DNA of 64,000 nucleotides from Hylemonella sp. (GTDB taxonomy: Bacteria > Pseudomonadota > Gammaproteobacteria > Burkholderiales > Burkholderiaceae_C): NCBI GenBank assembly GCA_030680575.1, contig JAUXVI010000046.1, positions 1 to 64,000 of the forward strand. Direction: 5' to 3'. The notes below the pieces were generated by a model, which saw only the letters and a list, made by a program, of their open reading frames with translations, was not told the DNA's origin and made no database searches. Every line of letters starts with the position of its first letter. Position 1 is the stretch's first letter. Shown piece after piece: positions 54,162-64,000 of this stretch. The position numbers and the translations under genes are program-made.

Positions 54162-54181
54162 TGAATCTCCCCAACTCTGGC

Positions 54182-54210
54182 TTGACAGGAAAATGCCTTT
54201 GTTCTAGATT
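54182..54210 (+). promoter_or_regulatory. Strong sigma-70 promoter of the RND efflux operon
   Basis: A consensus -35 TTGACA (54182-54187) is separated by 17 bases from TAGATT (54205-54210). Transcription would start near 54217, within the palindrome that follows. This is the best sigma-70 match I found in the window. Confidence 0.85.
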
Positions 54211-54228
54211 ACTAACCAATTGGTCATT
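54211..54228. promoter_or_regulatory. Palindromic operator, probably for a TetR/AcrR-type repressor
   Basis: ACTAACCAATTGGTCATT is a near-perfect palindrome (7 of 9 half-site matches, with a perfect ACCAATTGGT core). It lies directly after the -10 element and over the presumed start site, an ideal position for repression. RND pump operons are often controlled by TetR-family repressors with such sites. No tetR gene is adjacent, so the regulator is unlinked. Confidence 0.7.
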
Positions 54229-54254
54229 AATTATTGATTTACATCAGGTCGCCC

Positions 54255-55463
54255 ATGTTTTCTTCCCATTTTTCCGGACCCCAGACCCCGCGCTTGGCCT
54301 TGCTGCTGGCCGTTGCTGCTGCCTCCACCGCCTTGCTGGCGGGCTGCTCCCGTCCGGCGCCGGCCGAAGAGCCGGTGCGCTCGGTCAAGGTGCTGACGGT
54401 GGGCGCCGGCAATATGCAGTCGGCGCTGGAGTTCTCGGGTGACGTGCGGCCGCGTATCGAGTCGCGCCTGGGCTTTCGCGTGGCCGGCAAATTGACCAGG
54501 CGTTATGTGGAACTGGGCCAGCGGGTCAAGGCCGGTCAGGTGCTGGCGCAGCTCGACCCGCAGGATTACCAACTGGCCGCCGATGCGGCGCAAGCGCAAC
54601 TGGGCGCCGCCGTGACCAACCGCGACCTGGCGGCAGCCGACTTCAAGCGCTTCAAGGAATTGAAGGAACAGAACTTCATCAGCGGTGCCGAGCTGGAGCG
54701 GCGCGAGGCCACACTCAAGGCGGCGCAGGCCCAGGTTGACCAGGCCAGGGCTCAGCTGTCCACGCAACGCAACCAGGGGGCTTACACCACACTGGTGGCC
54801 GACGCAGCGGGTGTGGTCACGGCCGTCGAGGCCGAACCCGGCCAGGTGGTGAGCGCCGGTTTGCCAGTGGTGCGGGTGGCGCAGGACGGACCGCGTGATG
54901 CCGTGTTCTCGGTGCCGGAAGACAAGGTGGTCGCCGTGCGGCCGGGGTCGGCGGTTGCCGTGCGCGTCTGGCCCGGCCAGACGCTGCTGGACGGCAAGGT
55001 GCGCGAAGTGTCGGCCAGTGCCGATCCGGTGACGCGGACCTACCAGGTCAAAGTGGGGCTGGAGGTGAAGGACGCGAAGGAAGTGCCGCCGCTGGGCGCC
55101 ACCGTGACGGTGCTGCCACAGGCGCAGGACGTGCAAAGCGCGCCAGTGATCAAGCTGCCCACCAGCGCGCTGCGCCAGGAGGGGCAGACCACGGCGGTCT
55201 GGGTGCTCGACCCCGCCAGCATGACGGTGAAGTCGCAGCCGGTGCAGATTGCCACGGCCGACGGCAACGAAGCCGTGGTGGCCAGCGGCCTGCAGCCCGG
55301 CACGCTGGTGGTGGCTGCTGGTGTGCATGTGCTGTCACCCGGTCAGAAGGTCATGATTTACCAGGAAAAAACGGTCAAATCCCTTGCCAGTACGGCGCAA
55401 ACAGCTATCAATTCAGTAGCATCCCCGGCGCCGATGCAGGCCGCTTCCGCAAATGGCAAGTGA
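54255..55463 (+). CDS. RND efflux transporter periplasmic adaptor (MFP) lipoprotein
   Basis: I start at ATG 54255 (MFSSHFSGPQTPRLALLLAV; 402 residues) rather than at a TTG at 54234. The signal peptide ends in the lipobox LLAGC, so the protein is anchored to the membrane by lipid. The adaptor architecture is clear: lipoyl halves (FRVAGKLTRRYVELGQRVKA and AGVVTAVEAEPGQVV), an alpha-helical hairpin (about 95-170), and a beta-barrel/membrane-proximal domain. It links the inner-membrane pump to an outer-membrane channel. The C-terminal tail holds a 17-nt core repeat. The stop overlaps the pump gene by 11 bases. Confidence 0.92.
   Translation: MFSSHFSGPQTPRLALLLAVAAASTALLAGCSRPAPAEEPVRSVKVLTVGAGNMQSALEFSGDVRPRIESRLGFRVAGKLTRRYVELGQRVKAGQVLAQLDPQDYQLAADAAQAQLGAAVTNRDLAAADFKRFKELKEQNFISGAELERREATLKAAQAQVDQARAQLSTQRNQGAYTTLVADAAGVVTAVEAEPGQVVSAGLPVVRVAQDGPRDAVFSVPEDKVVAVRPGSAVAVRVWPGQTLLDGKVREVSASADPVTRTYQVKVGLEVKDAKEVPPLGATVTVLPQAQDVQSAPVIKLPTSALRQEGQTTAVWVLDPASMTVKSQPVQIATADGNEAVVASGLQPGTLVVAAGVHVLSPGQKVMIYQEKTVKSLASTAQTAINSVASPAPMQAASANGK
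55404..55420 (+). repeat. Interspersed 17-nt core repeat, copy 7 (3' end of adaptor gene)
   Basis: GCTATCAATTCAGTAGC encodes AINSVA in the last 20 residues of the adaptor, beyond the conserved domains. The tail from VKSLASTAQ onward looks like inserted, non-conserved sequence. Confidence 0.6.
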
Positions 55464-58400
55464 GGCCGGCATGACGCAGACATCCAAACAAGACGAGAAG
55501 CCCCGCTTCAACCTGTCGCGCTGGGCGCTGGAGCACCCGGCGCTGACGCGCTACCTGATGCTGGTCCTGATGCTGCTGGGTTTTGTTTCCTATTTCCAGC
55601 TCGGGCAGGACGAGGACCCGCCGTTCACCTTCCGTGCCATGGTGGTGCGCACCTACTGGCCCGGCGCCACGGCGCAGCAGGTGGCGGAGCAGGTGACCGA
55701 CAAGATCGAGCGCACGCTGCAAGAGGTGCCGCACGCCGACAAGATCCGCAGCTATTCCAAGCCGGGCGAGTCGCAGATCATCTTCCAGGTGAAAGACTCG
55801 ACCAAGCCGGGTGAAGTGGCTGACCTCTGGTACACGGTGCGCAAGAAGGTGGGCGACATGCGCTACACGCTGCCCGCCGGCACCCAGGGCCCGTTCTTCA
55901 ACGACGAGTTCGGTGATGTCTACGGCGTGATCTACGCGCTGGAAGCCGACGGCTTCAGCAACGCCGAAGTCAAGCGCTTTGCCGATGACGCGCGCCAGCA
56001 ACTGCTGCGTGTGCCCGACGTGGCCAAGGTCGAATTGTTCGGCGTACAGGACGAGAAGCTCTACATCGAGATTTCGCAAAAGCGCCTGGCGCAGCTGGGG
56101 CTGGACATGAACCAGGTGCTGGCCCAACTGGGTCAGCAGAACGCGGTGGAAAGCGCCGGTGCGGTGCAGACACCGCTGGACGTGGTGCAGGTCCGGGTGG
56201 CCGGCCAGTTCGAGGCGATTGATCAGTTGCGCGCCATGCCAATCCGCGGCAGCTCGGGCAGCCAGCTGCGCCTGGGTGACATTGCCGAGATCAAGCGCGG
56301 TTATGTCGATCCGGCTTCCATCAAGGTGCGCCACCAGGGTAAGCAGGTGATTGCCTTGGGCATTTCCATGGCCAAGGGTGGCGACATCATCCATCTGGGC
56401 AAATCGCTGAAAACTGCGACGGCCCAGATCGCGGCCACGCTGCCGGCCGGTGTGCAGCTGGTGCAGCTGCAGGACCAGCCGCAGGCCGTGGCGCGTTCGG
56501 TCAACGAATTCGTCGGCGTATTGATCGAGGCGGTGGTGATCGTGCTGCTGGTGAGCTTCGTCAGCCTGGGCTTTCACAAACGCGACGGCGAACGCCGGCT
56601 GTGGAGGCGCTACTACGTGGATATTCGTCCCGGGCTGGTGGTGGGTATCACGATTCCGCTGGTGCTGGCGCTGACGTTTCTGGGCATGCAGTACTGGGGC
56701 ATCGGCCTGCACAAGATCTCGCTCGGCTCGCTCATCATCGCGCTGGGCTTGCTGGTGGACGACGCCATCATCGCGGTGGAGATGATGGTGCACAAGATCG
56801 AGGAAGGTTACGACAAGGTGCGCGCCGCCACCTTCGCCTACGAGATCACCGCCATGCCCATGCTGACCGGCACGCTCATCACGGCCGCCGGTTTCCTGCC
56901 TATCGGCATGGCCAAGTCGGGCGTGGGCGAGTACACCTTTGCCATCTTCGGCGTCACCACACTGGCCCTGGTGCTGAGTTGGCTGGTGTCGGTCTACTTC
57001 GTGCCCTACCTGGGCAACATCCTGCTGCGGGCCAAGCCGCCGAAGCAGGAGCATCCGCACGAGCTGTTCGATGGCCCGTTTTATGTCTATTTCCGCCGGC
57101 TGCTCAACTGGTGCGTGGAGCACCGCTGGTTGACCATTGGCATCACGCTGCTGACCTTCGTGCTGGGCATCGTGGGCATGGGCCGGGTGCAGCAGCAGTT
57201 CTTCCCCGATTCGAGCCGTCCGGAGATCCTGGTTGAACTCTGGTCGCCGGAAGGCACCTCGTTTGCCGCCAATGAAGAGGTGACCCAGCGCGCCGAGCGG
57301 CGCCTTATGGCGGAGGCCGGTGTGGCATCCGTCAGCACCTGGGTCGGCTCGGGCGTGCCGCGCTTTTATCTGCCGCTGGACCAGGTGTTCCCGCAGAGCA
57401 ACGTGTCGCAGCTGATCGTCATGCCGGTCGATCTGAAGACGCGCGAGGCGCTGCGCATCAAGCTGCCGGCCTTGCTGGCGCAGGAGTTCCCCGAGGTGCG
57501 TGGCCGCGTCAAGTTGCTGCCCAACGGGCCACCGGTGCCGTACCCGGTGCAGTTCCGCGTGGTGGGAAGCGACCCGGCGGTGCTGCGCGAGCGTGCCGAC
57601 GAGGTGAAGGCTGTGTTGCGCGATAGCCCCAACACGCGCGGTGTCAACGACAACTGGAACGAATCGGTCAAGGTGCTGCGCCTGGAGATCGACCAGGCCA
57701 AGGCGCGCGCCTTGGGTGTGAGCAGCCAGGCCATTGCCCAGGCCTCGCGCACCATCCTGTCGGGCATGACGGTCGGCCAGTACCGCGAGGGCGACAAGCT
57801 GATCGACATCGTGCTGCGCCAACCGCTGGACGAGCGCGACGCCATCACCGACCTTGGCAATGCCTATCTGTCCACCACCACCGGGCGCTCGATCCCGCTG
57901 ACACAGATCGCCAAGCCGGTGTTCACCTGGGAGCCGGGCGTGATGTGGCGCGAGAACCGCGACTACGGCATCACGGTACAAAGCGATGTGGTCGAAGGCC
58001 TGCAGGGCGCGACCGTCACAGCCGAGCTGTTGCCCAGCTTGCGTGCGCTGGAGGCCAAGTGGAAGGCTGCTGGCTTGAGCAGCTACCGCATTGACGTGGC
58101 GGGGGCGGTGGAGGAGAGCAGCAAGGGCCAGGGCTCGATTGCGGCCGGCATTCCCGTCATGCTGTTCATCACCTTCACCTTGCTGATGCTGCAGCTGCAG
58201 AGCTTCAGCCGCGCCATGCTGGTGTTCCTGACCGGCCCGCTGGGCATGGCGGGCGTGGCGGGGGCGCTGCTGGCGCTGGGGCGGCCGTTTGGCTTCGTTG
58301 CCTTGCTGGGGGTGATCGCGCTGATGGGCATGATCCAGCGCAACTCGGTGATCCTGATCGATCAGATCGAGCAGGACCGCGCCAACGGCGTGCCGGCCTG

Positions 58401-58635
58401 GGATGCGATCGTGGAGAGTGCGGTGCGCCGCATGCGTCCGATCGTGCTGACCGCCGCTGCGGCCGTGCTGGCCATGATCCCGCTGTCACGCTCGGTGTTC
58501 TGGGGCCCGATGGCCGTGGCCATCATGGGTGGCCTGATCGTGGCCACCCTGTTGACCTTGTTGGCGTTGCCGGCTATGTACGCGGCGTGGTTCCGCGTGA
58601 AGCGCGAAACGCCAGGGGTTCTGCCAGCAGGTTAA
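55453..58635 (+). CDS. RND-family efflux pump, inner-membrane permease
   Basis: A 1060-residue proton-driven exporter of the AcrB/HAE-1 superfamily. Twelve membrane segments fall in the usual 1+5+1+5 pattern around two large periplasmic loops. TM1 is LTRYLMLVLMLLGFVSYFQL; the TM4 proton-relay aspartates are in LLVDDAIIAVEMMVHKI; LIGMIQRNSVILIDQIEQ-type sequence marks TM10-11. It resembles pumps of multidrug, dye or solvent efflux; the substrate range is unknown. ATG 55453 or 55471 (MTQTSKQDEKPRFNLSRWAL) may be used. No outer-membrane channel gene follows; a terminator does. Confidence 0.92.
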   Translation: MASEAGMTQTSKQDEKPRFNLSRWALEHPALTRYLMLVLMLLGFVSYFQLGQDEDPPFTFRAMVVRTYWPGATAQQVAEQVTDKIERTLQEVPHADKIRSYSKPGESQIIFQVKDSTKPGEVADLWYTVRKKVGDMRYTLPAGTQGPFFNDEFGDVYGVIYALEADGFSNAEVKRFADDARQQLLRVPDVAKVELFGVQDEKLYIEISQKRLAQLGLDMNQVLAQLGQQNAVESAGAVQTPLDVVQVRVAGQFEAIDQLRAMPIRGSSGSQLRLGDIAEIKRGYVDPASIKVRHQGKQVIALGISMAKGGDIIHLGKSLKTATAQIAATLPAGVQLVQLQDQPQAVARSVNEFVGVLIEAVVIVLLVSFVSLGFHKRDGERRLWRRYYVDIRPGLVVGITIPLVLALTFLGMQYWGIGLHKISLGSLIIALGLLVDDAIIAVEMMVHKIEEGYDKVRAATFAYEITAMPMLTGTLITAAGFLPIGMAKSGVGEYTFAIFGVTTLALVLSWLVSVYFVPYLGNILLRAKPPKQEHPHELFDGPFYVYFRRLLNWCVEHRWLTIGITLLTFVLGIVGMGRVQQQFFPDSSRPEILVELWSPEGTSFAANEEVTQRAERRLMAEAGVASVSTWVGSGVPRFYLPLDQVFPQSNVSQLIVMPVDLKTREALRIKLPALLAQEFPEVRGRVKLLPNGPPVPYPVQFRVVGSDPAVLRERADEVKAVLRDSPNTRGVNDNWNESVKVLRLEIDQAKARALGVSSQAIAQASRTILSGMTVGQYREGDKLIDIVLRQPLDERDAITDLGNAYLSTTTGRSIPLTQIAKPVFTWEPGVMWRENRDYGITVQSDVVEGLQGATVTAELLPSLRALEAKWKAAGLSSYRIDVAGAVEESSKGQGSIAAGIPVMLFITFTLLMLQLQSFSRAMLVFLTGPLGMAGVAGALLALGRPFGFVALLGVIALMGMIQRNSVILIDQIEQDRANGVPAWDAIVESAVRRMRPIVLTAAAAVLAMIPLSRSVFWGPMAVAIMGGLIVATLLTLLALPAMYAAWFRVKRETPGVLPAG

Positions 58636-58658
58636 AATAGAAAGTTGACCGATTTCGT

Positions 58659-58693
58659 GGGGAGGTCTGTCCAGACCTCCCCATTTTGTTTTG
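58659..58693 (+). terminator. Rho-independent terminator directly before tRNA-Leu
   Basis: GGGGAGGTCT (58659-58668) pairs perfectly with AGACCTCCCC (58673-58682) around GTCC, followed by ATTTTGTTTTG. It is a textbook terminator for the efflux operon. Its T-run ends only 2 bases before the mature tRNA-Leu 5' end. Confidence 0.9.
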
Positions 58694-58695
58694 TC

Positions 58696-58782
58696 GCGCG
58701 GGTGGCGAAATTGGTAGACGCACCAGGTTTAGGTCCTGACGCCAGCAATGGTGTGGGGGTTCGAGTCCCCCCCCGCGCACCA
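58696..58782 (+). tRNA. tRNA-Leu, anticodon TAG
   Basis: A complete class II tRNA: the acceptor stem pairs GCGCGGG (58696-58702) with CCCGCGC (58772-58778), with A discriminator and encoded CCA (58780-58782). The anticodon loop TTTAGGT gives TAG, which reads CUA/CUN leucine codons. The D-arm (GTGGCGAAATTGGTAGACGC) and long variable arm are typical of tRNA-Leu. It lies 81 bases before tig, an association seen in many betaproteobacteria. Confidence 0.97.
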
Positions 58783-58863
58783 CACAAGGCGGCACCGGCG
58801 GCGAAAAAGCTGCCATGTCGATGGCGCAAGCCGATTTTTTGAATTTTTTGGAGTGAGTCAATC

Positions 58864-60174
58864 ATGGCCGTTACTGTTGAAACCCTTGAGAAGCTGGAAC
58901 GCAAGATCACGTTGAGCCTGCCCATGGCTGCCATCCAGTCCGAAGTCGAGACGCGCCTCAAAAAGCTGGCCCGTACCGTGAAGATGGACGGCTTCCGTCC
59001 CGGCAAGGTGCCGATGAACGTGGTGACCCAGCGTTATGGCTATTCCGTGCACTACGAAGTGCTGAACGACAAGGTCGGCGAGGCGTTCTCCCAGGCTGCC
59101 AACGAAGCCAAGCTGCGCGTGGCCGGCCAGCCGCGCATCACCGAAAAAGAAGGTGCGACCGAGGGCGAAGTGGCTTTTGATGCCGTGTTCGAGGTGTACC
59201 CGGAAGTCAAGATCGGCGACCTGAGCAGCGCCGAAATCGAAAAGCTCAGCGCTGAAGTGGATGAGGCGGCCATCGACAAGACGGTCGAGATCCTGCGCAA
59301 GCAGCGTCGTACCTTCGCCCAGCGCGCTGTGGATGCCCCCGCCCAGGACGGCGACCGCGTGACGGTGGACTTCGAAGGAAAGATCGACGGCGAACCCTTT
59401 GCCGGCGGCAAGGCTGAAGGCTTCCAGTTCCTGGTCGGCGAAGGCCAGATGCTCAAGGAATTCGAAGACGCCGTGCGCGGCATGAAGTCCGGCGAAAGCA
59501 AGACTTTCCCGCTGGCTTTCCCGGCGGACTACCATGGCAAGGAAGTGGCCGGCAAGACGGCTGACTTCATGGTCACGCTCAACAAGATCGAAGCGGCCCA
59601 CCTGCCGGAAGTCAACGAAGCACTGGCCAAGTCGCTCGGCATTGCCGAAGGCACGGTCGAAGCGCTGCGCGCCGACATCAAGAAAAACCTGGAGCGTGAA
59701 GTCAAGTCGCGCCTGCTGGGTCGCAACAAGCAGGCCGTGATGGATGCGCTGGTGGCCAAGGCCGAACTGGATTTGCCCAAGTCCGTGGTGCAGGCCGAAG
59801 TGGATCGCCTGATCGAAGGCGCCCGTGCCGACCTGAAACAGCGCGGCATCAAGGACGCCGACAAGGCGCCGATCCCGGCCGAAATCTTCCAGCCGCAAGC
59901 CGAACAGCGCGTGCGCCTGGGCCTGGTGGTGGCTGAGCTGGTGCGTGCCAACAACCTGCATGCCACGCCCGAGTCGCTCAAGGCGCATGTGGAAGAGCTG
60001 GCAGCCAGCTACGAGAAGCCGGAAGACGTGGTGCGTTGGTACTTCGGTGACAACCGTCGTCTGGCCGAAGTCGAGGCCGTGGTGATCGAGAACAACGTGA
60101 CCAACTTCGTGTTGTCCAAAGCCAAGGTGTCCGAGAAGGCCATTTCCTTCGACGAACTGATGGGTCAGGCCTGA
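58864..60174 (+). CDS. tig: Trigger factor (ribosome-associated chaperone)
   Basis: A 436-residue protein with the three trigger-factor parts: the N-terminal ribosome-binding domain ([20 protein letters not shown], related to the GFRxGxxP signature loop), the FKBP-type prolyl isomerase domain (about 150-245, [17 protein letters not shown] and [13 protein letters not shown]), and the long C-terminal helical chaperone domain. It binds nascent chains at the ribosome exit. GGAG lies upstream of the ATG. It is the first gene of tig-clpP-clpX-lon, a conserved proteostasis cluster. Confidence 0.96.
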   Translation: MAVTVETLEKLERKITLSLPMAAIQSEVETRLKKLARTVKMDGFRPGKVPMNVVTQRYGYSVHYEVLNDKVGEAFSQAANEAKLRVAGQPRITEKEGATEGEVAFDAVFEVYPEVKIGDLSSAEIEKLSAEVDEAAIDKTVEILRKQRRTFAQRAVDAPAQDGDRVTVDFEGKIDGEPFAGGKAEGFQFLVGEGQMLKEFEDAVRGMKSGESKTFPLAFPADYHGKEVAGKTADFMVTLNKIEAAHLPEVNEALAKSLGIAEGTVEALRADIKKNLEREVKSRLLGRNKQAVMDALVAKAELDLPKSVVQAEVDRLIEGARADLKQRGIKDADKAPIPAEIFQPQAEQRVRLGLVVAELVRANNLHATPESLKAHVEELAASYEKPEDVVRWYFGDNRRLAEVEAVVIENNVTNFVLSKAKVSEKAISFDELMGQA

Positions 60175-60199
60175 TTTCGGTCTGAGTTTTCATGCAGGG

Positions 60200-60240
60200 T
60201 GGGGCTTGTGCCGGGCTTGCAGTCCGGTGGACAAGCCCCA
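60200..60240 (+). terminator. Terminator-like inverted repeat after tig
   Basis: TGGGGCTTGT (60200-60209) pairs exactly with ACAAGCCCCA (60231-60240), enclosing a 21-base loop that contains its own CCGG pair. TTTGCTTT follows. It could end most tig transcripts. Its right arm overlaps a heat-shock -10-like sequence, so its role is ambiguous. Confidence 0.55.
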
Positions 60241-60243
60241 TTT
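60216..60243 (+). promoter_or_regulatory. Sigma-32 (heat-shock) promoter candidate for clpP
   Basis: CTTGCA (60216-60221) and CCCCATTT (60236-60243) are separated by 14 bases. The -10 element matches the sigma-32 consensus CCCCATNT perfectly; the -35 has one mismatch from CTTGAA. clpP is a known sigma-32 target in other proteobacteria. The start site would be about 50 bases before the clpP ATG. Confidence 0.6.
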
Positions 60244-60298
60244 GCTTTGTGGCCCATAATCTTCGCTAAATTACGTCAATTCTCTGGAGTCGATAGTC

Positions 60299-60931
60299 AT
60301 GAATCTGCGCAACAGCGCCTATAACGGTGCCCTGGATACCCAGGCCCTCGGCATGATCCCGATGGTGATCGAGCAGTCCGGTCGCGGCGAGCGCTCGTAC
60401 GACATTTACTCGCGCCTGCTCAAGGAACGCGTGATCTTCCTGGTCGGCCCGGTCAATGACCAGACCGCCAATCTGGTGGTGGCGCAGCTGCTGTTCCTGG
60501 AGAGCGAGAACCCGGACAAGGACATCTCGTTCTACATCAATTCGCCCGGCGGCTCGGTGAGCGCCGGCATGGCGATTTTTGACACCATGAATTTCATCAA
60601 GGCGGATGTGTCCACGTTGTGCGTGGGCATGGCAGCCAGCATGGGCGCCTTCCTGCTGGCGGCTGGCGCCAAGGGCAAGCGCTTCTCGCTGCCCAACTCC
60701 AAGGTCATGATCCACCAGCCGCTGGGCGGCACCCAGGGCCAGGCCACCGAGATCGAGATCCATGCCCGCGAGATCCTGAAGACGCGCGAGCAGCTCAACA
60801 AGATCCTGGCCGAGCGCACCGGCCAGCCGCTGGACAAGATCGAGCGCGACACCGAGCGGGACTACTACCTTTCGGCGGACGAGGCGAAAGACTACGGCCT
60901 GGTCGATCAGGTCATTGCCAAGCGGCCCTGA
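60299..60931 (+). CDS. clpP: ATP-dependent Clp protease proteolytic subunit
   Basis: A 210-residue serine protease that forms the tetradecameric barrel of ClpXP/ClpAP. The catalytic triad is S114 ([11 protein letters not shown]), H139 ([10 protein letters not shown]) and D188 ([13 protein letters not shown]). The short N-terminal propeptide ahead of [20 protein letters not shown] is probably removed. It is followed by clpX 121 bases downstream, and preceded by a heat-shock-like promoter. Confidence 0.97.
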   Translation: MNLRNSAYNGALDTQALGMIPMVIEQSGRGERSYDIYSRLLKERVIFLVGPVNDQTANLVVAQLLFLESENPDKDISFYINSPGGSVSAGMAIFDTMNFIKADVSTLCVGMAASMGAFLLAAGAKGKRFSLPNSKVMIHQPLGGTQGQATEIEIHAREILKTREQLNKILAERTGQPLDKIERDTERDYYLSADEAKDYGLVDQVIAKRP

Positions 60932-61052
60932 GTTTTCAGTCTGACGGTTTGTTGGCGGCAACCGCCCCTTGCGCTGTGGCGCTGGGGCGTGCCGGCCATT
61001 TCGGTATCATTTGGTAAATATTCGGTAATTTCCCGCAAAAGGCATCCCTCAC

Positions 61053-62318
<1,266 letters not shown>

Positions 62319-62398
62319 CCCGAAGGCTCGATTCAGCCGGTATTCCAGCTGTTCCTTCATGGTTTTGAAACACCCGCCCGATCCATAATCGGTTGCGG

Positions 62399-62427
62399 GT
62401 TGAAAATTCGCACTTGCAGTCCATATT
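62399..62427 (+). promoter_or_regulatory. Sigma-32-like promoter upstream of lon
   Basis: GTTGAAA (62399-62405) and CCATATT (62421-62427) are separated by 15 bases, close to the heat-shock consensus CTTGAAA-N13-17-CCCCATNT. A second similar pair occurs just upstream (TTTTGAAA near 62363-62370 and CCATAAT near 62383-62389). lon is a classical heat-shock gene. The ATG is at 62453. Confidence 0.5.
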
Positions 62428-62452
62428 CAACAGGTAACGAAAAGGTTTTCCC

Positions 62453-64000
62453 ATGTCCGGTCATACCCCTCTGCCTGCTACCCCGATCGAATTGCCGCTG
62501 TTGCCTTTGCGCGATGTGGTGATCTTCCCCCACATGGTGATCCCATTGTTTGTGGGACGCCCCAAGAGCATCAAGGCGCTCGAAGCCGCGATGGAGGCCG
62601 AGCGTCGCATCATGCTGGTGGCGCAGAAAGCTGCCGCCAAGGACGAGCCACAGGTGTCCGACATGTTCGACGTCGGCTGCGTCTCCACCATTCTGCAGAT
62701 GCTGAAATTGCCCGATGGCACGGTCAAGGTCCTGGTCGAAGGCCAGCAGCGCGCTCTGGTGAACAAGATTGTTGAAGGCGAGTCGCATTTCACGGCCGAC
62801 GTCACGCCGGTGGAGCAGCCCGCCGAAGCCGATCCGGCAGCCGCTGCCCAGACCAGTGAAATCGAAGCACTGCGCCGCGCCGTGATGCAACAGTTTGACC
62901 AGTACGTCAAACTCAACAAGAAACTTCCGCCCGAGATTCTGACCTCGATCGCCAGCATCGATGACCCGGGCCGTCTGGCGGACACCATCGCCGCCCATCT
63001 GCCACTCAAGCTGGACAACAAGCAGGCGGTGCTGAGCTTGTCTCAGGTGCGCGACCGCTTGGAGAATCTGTTCGAGCAGCTCGAACGTGAGGTCGACATT
63101 TTGAATGTCGACAAGAAGATCCGCGGCCGTGTCAAACGCCAGATGGAGAAGAACCAGCGCGACTTCTACCTGAACGAGCAGGTCAAGGCCATCCAGAAAG
63201 AACTGGGCGAAGGCGAAGACGGCGCTGACATCGAAGAGATCGAGAAGAAGATCAAGGCGGCCAAGATGCCGGCCGAGGCGCGCAAGAAAGCCGATGCCGA
63301 ACTGAAGAAGCTCAAGCTGATGTCGCCCATGTCGGCCGAAGCCACCGTGGTGCGGAACTACATCGACACGCTGATCAGCCTGCCGTGGAGCAAGAAGACC
63401 AAGATCAAGCATGATCTGGCTCTGGCCGAGGAAGTGCTCAACGAAGACCACTACGGCCTGGACAAGGTCAAGGACCGCATTCTTGAGTACCTTGCTGTGC
63501 AGCAACGTGTGGACAAGGTGAAGGCGCCGATCCTTTGCCTGGTTGGCCCGCCGGGCGTGGGCAAGACGTCGCTGGGGCAGTCGGTGGCCAAGGCCACTGG
63601 CCGCAAGTACGTGCGCATGGCGCTGGGCGGCATGCGCGACGAAGCCGAGATCCGCGGTCACCGCCGTACCTACATCGGCGCCATGCCGGGCAAGGTGCTG
63701 CAAAGCCTGTCCAAGGCCGGCACACGCAACCCGCTGTTCCTGCTCGACGAGATCGACAAGCTGGGCACCGATTTTCGTGGCGACCCTTCCAGTGCCCTGC
63801 TGGAGGTGCTGGACCCGGAGCAAAACAACAAGTTTGGCGATCACTACGTCGAGGTCGATTTCGACTTGAGCGATGTGATGTTTGTGGCGACCTCGAACTC
63901 CATGAACATCCCGCCCGCCTTGCTGGACCGGATGGAAGTGATTCGCCTGTCGGGTTACACCGAAGACGAAAAGGTCAGCATTGCCCAGCGCTACTTGCTG
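62453..64000 (+). CDS. lon: ATP-dependent Lon protease, N-terminal 516 residues (runs off window)
   Basis: The frame starts at ATG 62453 ([20 protein letters not shown]) with AAAAGG upstream and is open to the window end. The N-terminal LonN substrate-binding domain (about 10-205, [23 protein letters not shown]) is followed by a long coiled-coil region (about 205-310). The AAA+ domain then shows Walker [15 protein letters not shown] near 364, [20 protein letters not shown], and Walker [14 protein letters not shown]. The proteolytic Ser-Lys domain lies beyond the window. Lon degrades misfolded and regulatory proteins. No frameshift is seen. Confidence 0.96.
   Translation, partial: MSGHTPLPATPIELPLLPLRDVVIFPHMVIPLFVGRPKSIKALEAAMEAERRIMLVAQKAAAKDEPQVSDMFDVGCVSTILQMLKLPDGTVKVLVEGQQRALVNKIVEGESHFTADVTPVEQPAEADPAAAAQTSEIEALRRAVMQQFDQYVKLNKKLPPEILTSIASIDDPGRLADTIAAHLPLKLDNKQAVLSLSQVRDRLENLFEQLEREVDILNVDKKIRGRVKRQMEKNQRDFYLNEQVKAIQKELGEGEDGADIEEIEKKIKAAKMPAEARKKADAELKKLKLMSPMSAEATVVRNYIDTLISLPWSKKTKIKHDLALAEEVLNEDHYGLDKVKDRILEYLAVQQRVDKVKAPILCLVGPPGVGKTSLGQSVAKATGRKYVRMALGGMRDEAEIRGHRRTYIGAMPGKVLQSLSKAGTRNPLFLLDEIDKLGTDFRGDPSSALLEVLDPEQNNKFGDHYVEVDFDLSDVMFVATSNSMNIPPALLDRMEVIRLSGYTEDEKVSIAQRYLL

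Noticed and set aside
55408-57981. 857-codon minus-strand frame over the RND genes
   Set aside because: His/Arg/Gln-rich antisense shadow of the pump gene, with no domain or ribosome site.
62357-63844. 495-codon minus-strand frame
   Set aside because: Antisense shadow of lon, which is unambiguous on the plus strand.

Overview
The window looks like chromosomal DNA of a high-GC betaproteobacterium of the order Burkholderiales, most likely family Comamonadaceae (Rhodoferax/Polaromonas/Acidovorax-like). This rests on the protein families and gene orders (ybgC-tolQRA, the ribE-ribBX-ribH-nusB cluster, hpnCDE, tig-tRNA-Leu-clpP-clpX-lon), on frequent ATGA stop/start overlaps, and on short interspersed repeats of a kind I recall from this family. 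Almost all of it is vertically inherited core genome. The accessory parts are an insertion-sequence end at the left edge, a lower-GC block of minor-pilin genes, and several families of small repeats.

Layout. 1-336: end of an IS3-family element and a palindromic spacer. 337-2770 (-): ybgC-tolQ-tolR-tolA cell-envelope operon, without tolB/pal on the visible side. 2778-8216 (-): ribD, a 272-bp inverted-repeat element, ribE, ribBX, ribH, nusB and an aminotransferase, i.e. riboflavin synthesis plus transcription antitermination. 8238-15663 (-): type IV pilus minor pilins and adhesin (pilV, pilW, pilX, pilY1, pilE, fimT). 15778-18629 (-): nrdR, glyA behind a ZTP riboswitch, and a lytic transglycosylase. 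18630-19262 has no protein gene but holds a promoter/terminator pair that may define a small RNA. 19263-25757 (+): a large DUF748/AsmA-like protein and a DUF349 protein. 25776-30840 (-): mtfA, lpxH, ppiB, ppiA, an L,D-transpeptidase and a TPR protein.

30967-37821 (+): cysS, a DNA-3-methyladenine glycosylase, accA, tilS, lysC, tRNA-Ser(GCT) with a terminator, and a diguanylate cyclase. 37855-38283 (-): Hsp15. 38318-46534 (+): a sigma-54 activator, then a palindrome and a -24/-12 promoter driving a branched-chain-type ABC transporter (binding protein, two ATPases, two permeases) with an alpha/beta hydrolase and a GST-like protein. 46611-48435: hemH and a HAD phosphatase, divergent. 48442-54161 (-): hpnC-hpnD-hpnE (squalene synthesis for hopanoids) and a penicillin-acylase-family protein. 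54255-58635 (+): an RND efflux adaptor and pump behind a strong promoter overlapped by a TetR-type palindrome. 58696-64000 (+): tRNA-Leu(TAG), tig, clpP, clpX and the start of lon, a proteostasis cluster with heat-shock-like promoter motifs.

The least ordinary signals are non-coding: the 272-bp element that supplies the ribD stop codon; a family of seven copies of a 17-nt palindromic core (GCTAY-N7-RKAGC), six of them inside reading frames; the ZTP riboswitch; the orphan promoter-terminator unit near 19 kb; and the complete sigma-54 switch near 39.8 kb. I saw no CRISPR array, prophage or clear novel defence system. All calls come from reading the sequence; no database search was possible.
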